A stretch of DNA of 14,284 bases, from NCBI GenBank assembly GCA_947474445.1, contig CANJJY010000065.1:1-14284 (forward strand), in the 5' to 3' direction. The notes beneath the pieces were generated by a model. The model had not been told where the DNA came from. It did no database searches and saw nothing but the letters and a program-made list of their open reading frames with translations. Below, piece by piece: positions 13,522-14,284 of the stretch. Within the stretch, counting starts at the first letter, position 1. Each line of letters opens with the position of its first letter. Position numbers and translations under genes: made by a program. The stretch comes from Oligoflexaceae bacterium. Its GTDB lineage: Bacteria; Bdellovibrionota_B; Oligoflexia; Oligoflexales; Oligoflexaceae.

Positions 13522-14284
13522 ATGTCCACTGTTTGGCTCGCGCTGCTCGTTTCGCTTTCGTTGACAATCGCCTGTGGAAAAGCCAAGGTCGAAGAGAAAA
13601 AGTCAGAAGATACGGCGACCGCGGATCAGAATTCGAACAAAAGCGATGCGGCTAACAGTACGGCTGCAAATCCGGCGTCTAAACCAGCCGAAGTTACGCC
13701 ACCCGCGGCGCCGGCCCCCAAACTTCTCGAGCTTTATCCACCTGTCTTTGGAATCTTTCCCCTGACCGAACCTGAGGCAGGCAAATCCCTCTACTTTGGA
13801 TTCTCGTCTGACGGGAGTCAGACCTTCCAGATGATGTGGATCTATGCGGTTATTGCAAGTCCCAATTTTGATGCTGCCGAAAAGCTGCCGGATCTCTCGA
13901 CGGAAGCTGCGCAAGAGGCCTTTCTCAGCAAATGGGCCGCCGAGTTTGCCGCGCGTCCTGATCATGTCGCCAGTCTCAATAAGCTGGCTGCCGAATTTTC
14001 CTTTAAGGTCGACCCAAATTACATGAATGATGCGAGCGCAACCATCCCAGCGTCGGCTTTGAGCTCGATTCCGGTTTGGGCTCAAGCGACTCAAAAGTAT
14101 TTTGCACGTCGCTATACGACCAAGGCTCCCGGGACCACCAGCATCACCGCGACCATCGACGGAGTTGCGGTCCAGTATCCGGTAACGATCAAGGCTTACA
14201 CGACAGCGCAACTGACTCAAGGCAAAGCTCGCTACGAAGCACCGACGGAAGGCTGCGTTTCTTGCCATGGCAGTGCTTCCACGA
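13522..14284 (+). CDS. Lipoprotein with c-type haem motif, 3' end cut off by the window edge
   Basis: 254 residues are visible, open to the right edge. The ATG at 13522 has a strong GGGGGA ribosome site six bases upstream. A signal peptide ends in LTIAC (Cys18), a good lipobox. A low-complexity linker rich in Ala, Pro, Ser, Thr and Lys follows (about 19-67), typical of a surface tether. Residues 68-225 are a domain I do not recognise (LLELYPPVFGIFPL, QMMWIYAVIASPNF). At 226-249 the sequence turns into a cytochrome c start, AQLTQGKARYEAPTEGCVSCHG, with the CxxCH haem site at 245-249. It should therefore be a membrane-anchored periplasmic electron carrier or a haem-dependent enzyme. The rest of the haem domain, including the distal Met, lies outside the window. 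It is the only plus-strand gene here. Confidence 0.75.
   Translation, partial: MSTVWLALLVSLSLTIACGKAKVEEKKSEDTATADQNSNKSDAANSTAANPASKPAEVTPPAAPAPKLLELYPPVFGIFPLTEPEAGKSLYFGFSSDGSQTFQMMWIYAVIASPNFDAAEKLPDLSTEAAQEAFLSKWAAEFAARPDHVASLNKLAAEFSFKVDPNYMNDASATIPASALSSIPVWAQATQKYFARRYTTKAPGTTSITATIDGVAVQYPVTIKAYTTAQLTQGKARYEAPTEGCVSCHGSAST

Overview
The window reads as accessory or house-keeping chromosome of a Gram-negative bacterium of moderate GC content with many lipoproteins and envelope-facing signalling proteins. The mix is a DUF1592/DUF1552 pair, a transglutaminase-elicitor-like lipoprotein, a leucine-rich-repeat lipoprotein, a CHASE4 sensor kinase with a CheA-like core, and a MoxR/VWA pair. 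This fits a Bdellovibrionota/Oligoflexia or myxobacteria-like lineage. That placement is inference from gene content; no rRNA or other taxonomic marker is present.

Layout: ten of the eleven convincing genes lie on the minus strand, so the window is best read from right to left. The right edge (13522-14284, plus strand) holds the 5' part of a lipoprotein with a c-type haem motif. It is divergent from a small FBP-type zinc protein (12747-13205, minus). Next come a secreted leucine-rich-repeat lipoprotein (10508-12493), a CBS-pair protein with a receiver-like C-terminal domain (9644-10453) and a membrane-bound CHASE4-HAMP-PAS-Hpt-HATPase kinase (6951-9401). Then follow a cytoplasmic cyclophilin (6212-6742), a MoxR-like AAA+ ATPase (5248-6087) and its VWA/CoxE-like partner (4046-5236). 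The left part holds a DUF1587/1595/1592/1588/1585 lipoprotein (2058-3695) followed 3 bases later by a Tat-type DUF1552 protein (687-2054). The left edge holds the 5' part of a transglutaminase-elicitor-like lipoprotein (1-607).

How they may work together: the CBS-receiver protein and the orphan Hpt kinase next to it look like the two halves of one phosphorelay, with the LRR lipoprotein directly upstream as a possible envelope component. MoxR and VWA form the usual chaperone-type pair. The DUF1592 and DUF1552 genes are almost certainly co-transcribed and act outside the cytoplasm. The most unusual points are the CBS-receiver fusion beside a CheA-like kinase that lacks a visible CheW-type domain, and three inverted-repeat elements in upstream regions: a 12-bp repeat before moxR, a 14-bp palindrome before the FBP gene, and a 9-bp repeat around the promoter of the cytochrome lipoprotein. 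I see no CRISPR array, tRNA, rRNA, insertion sequence or phage gene.
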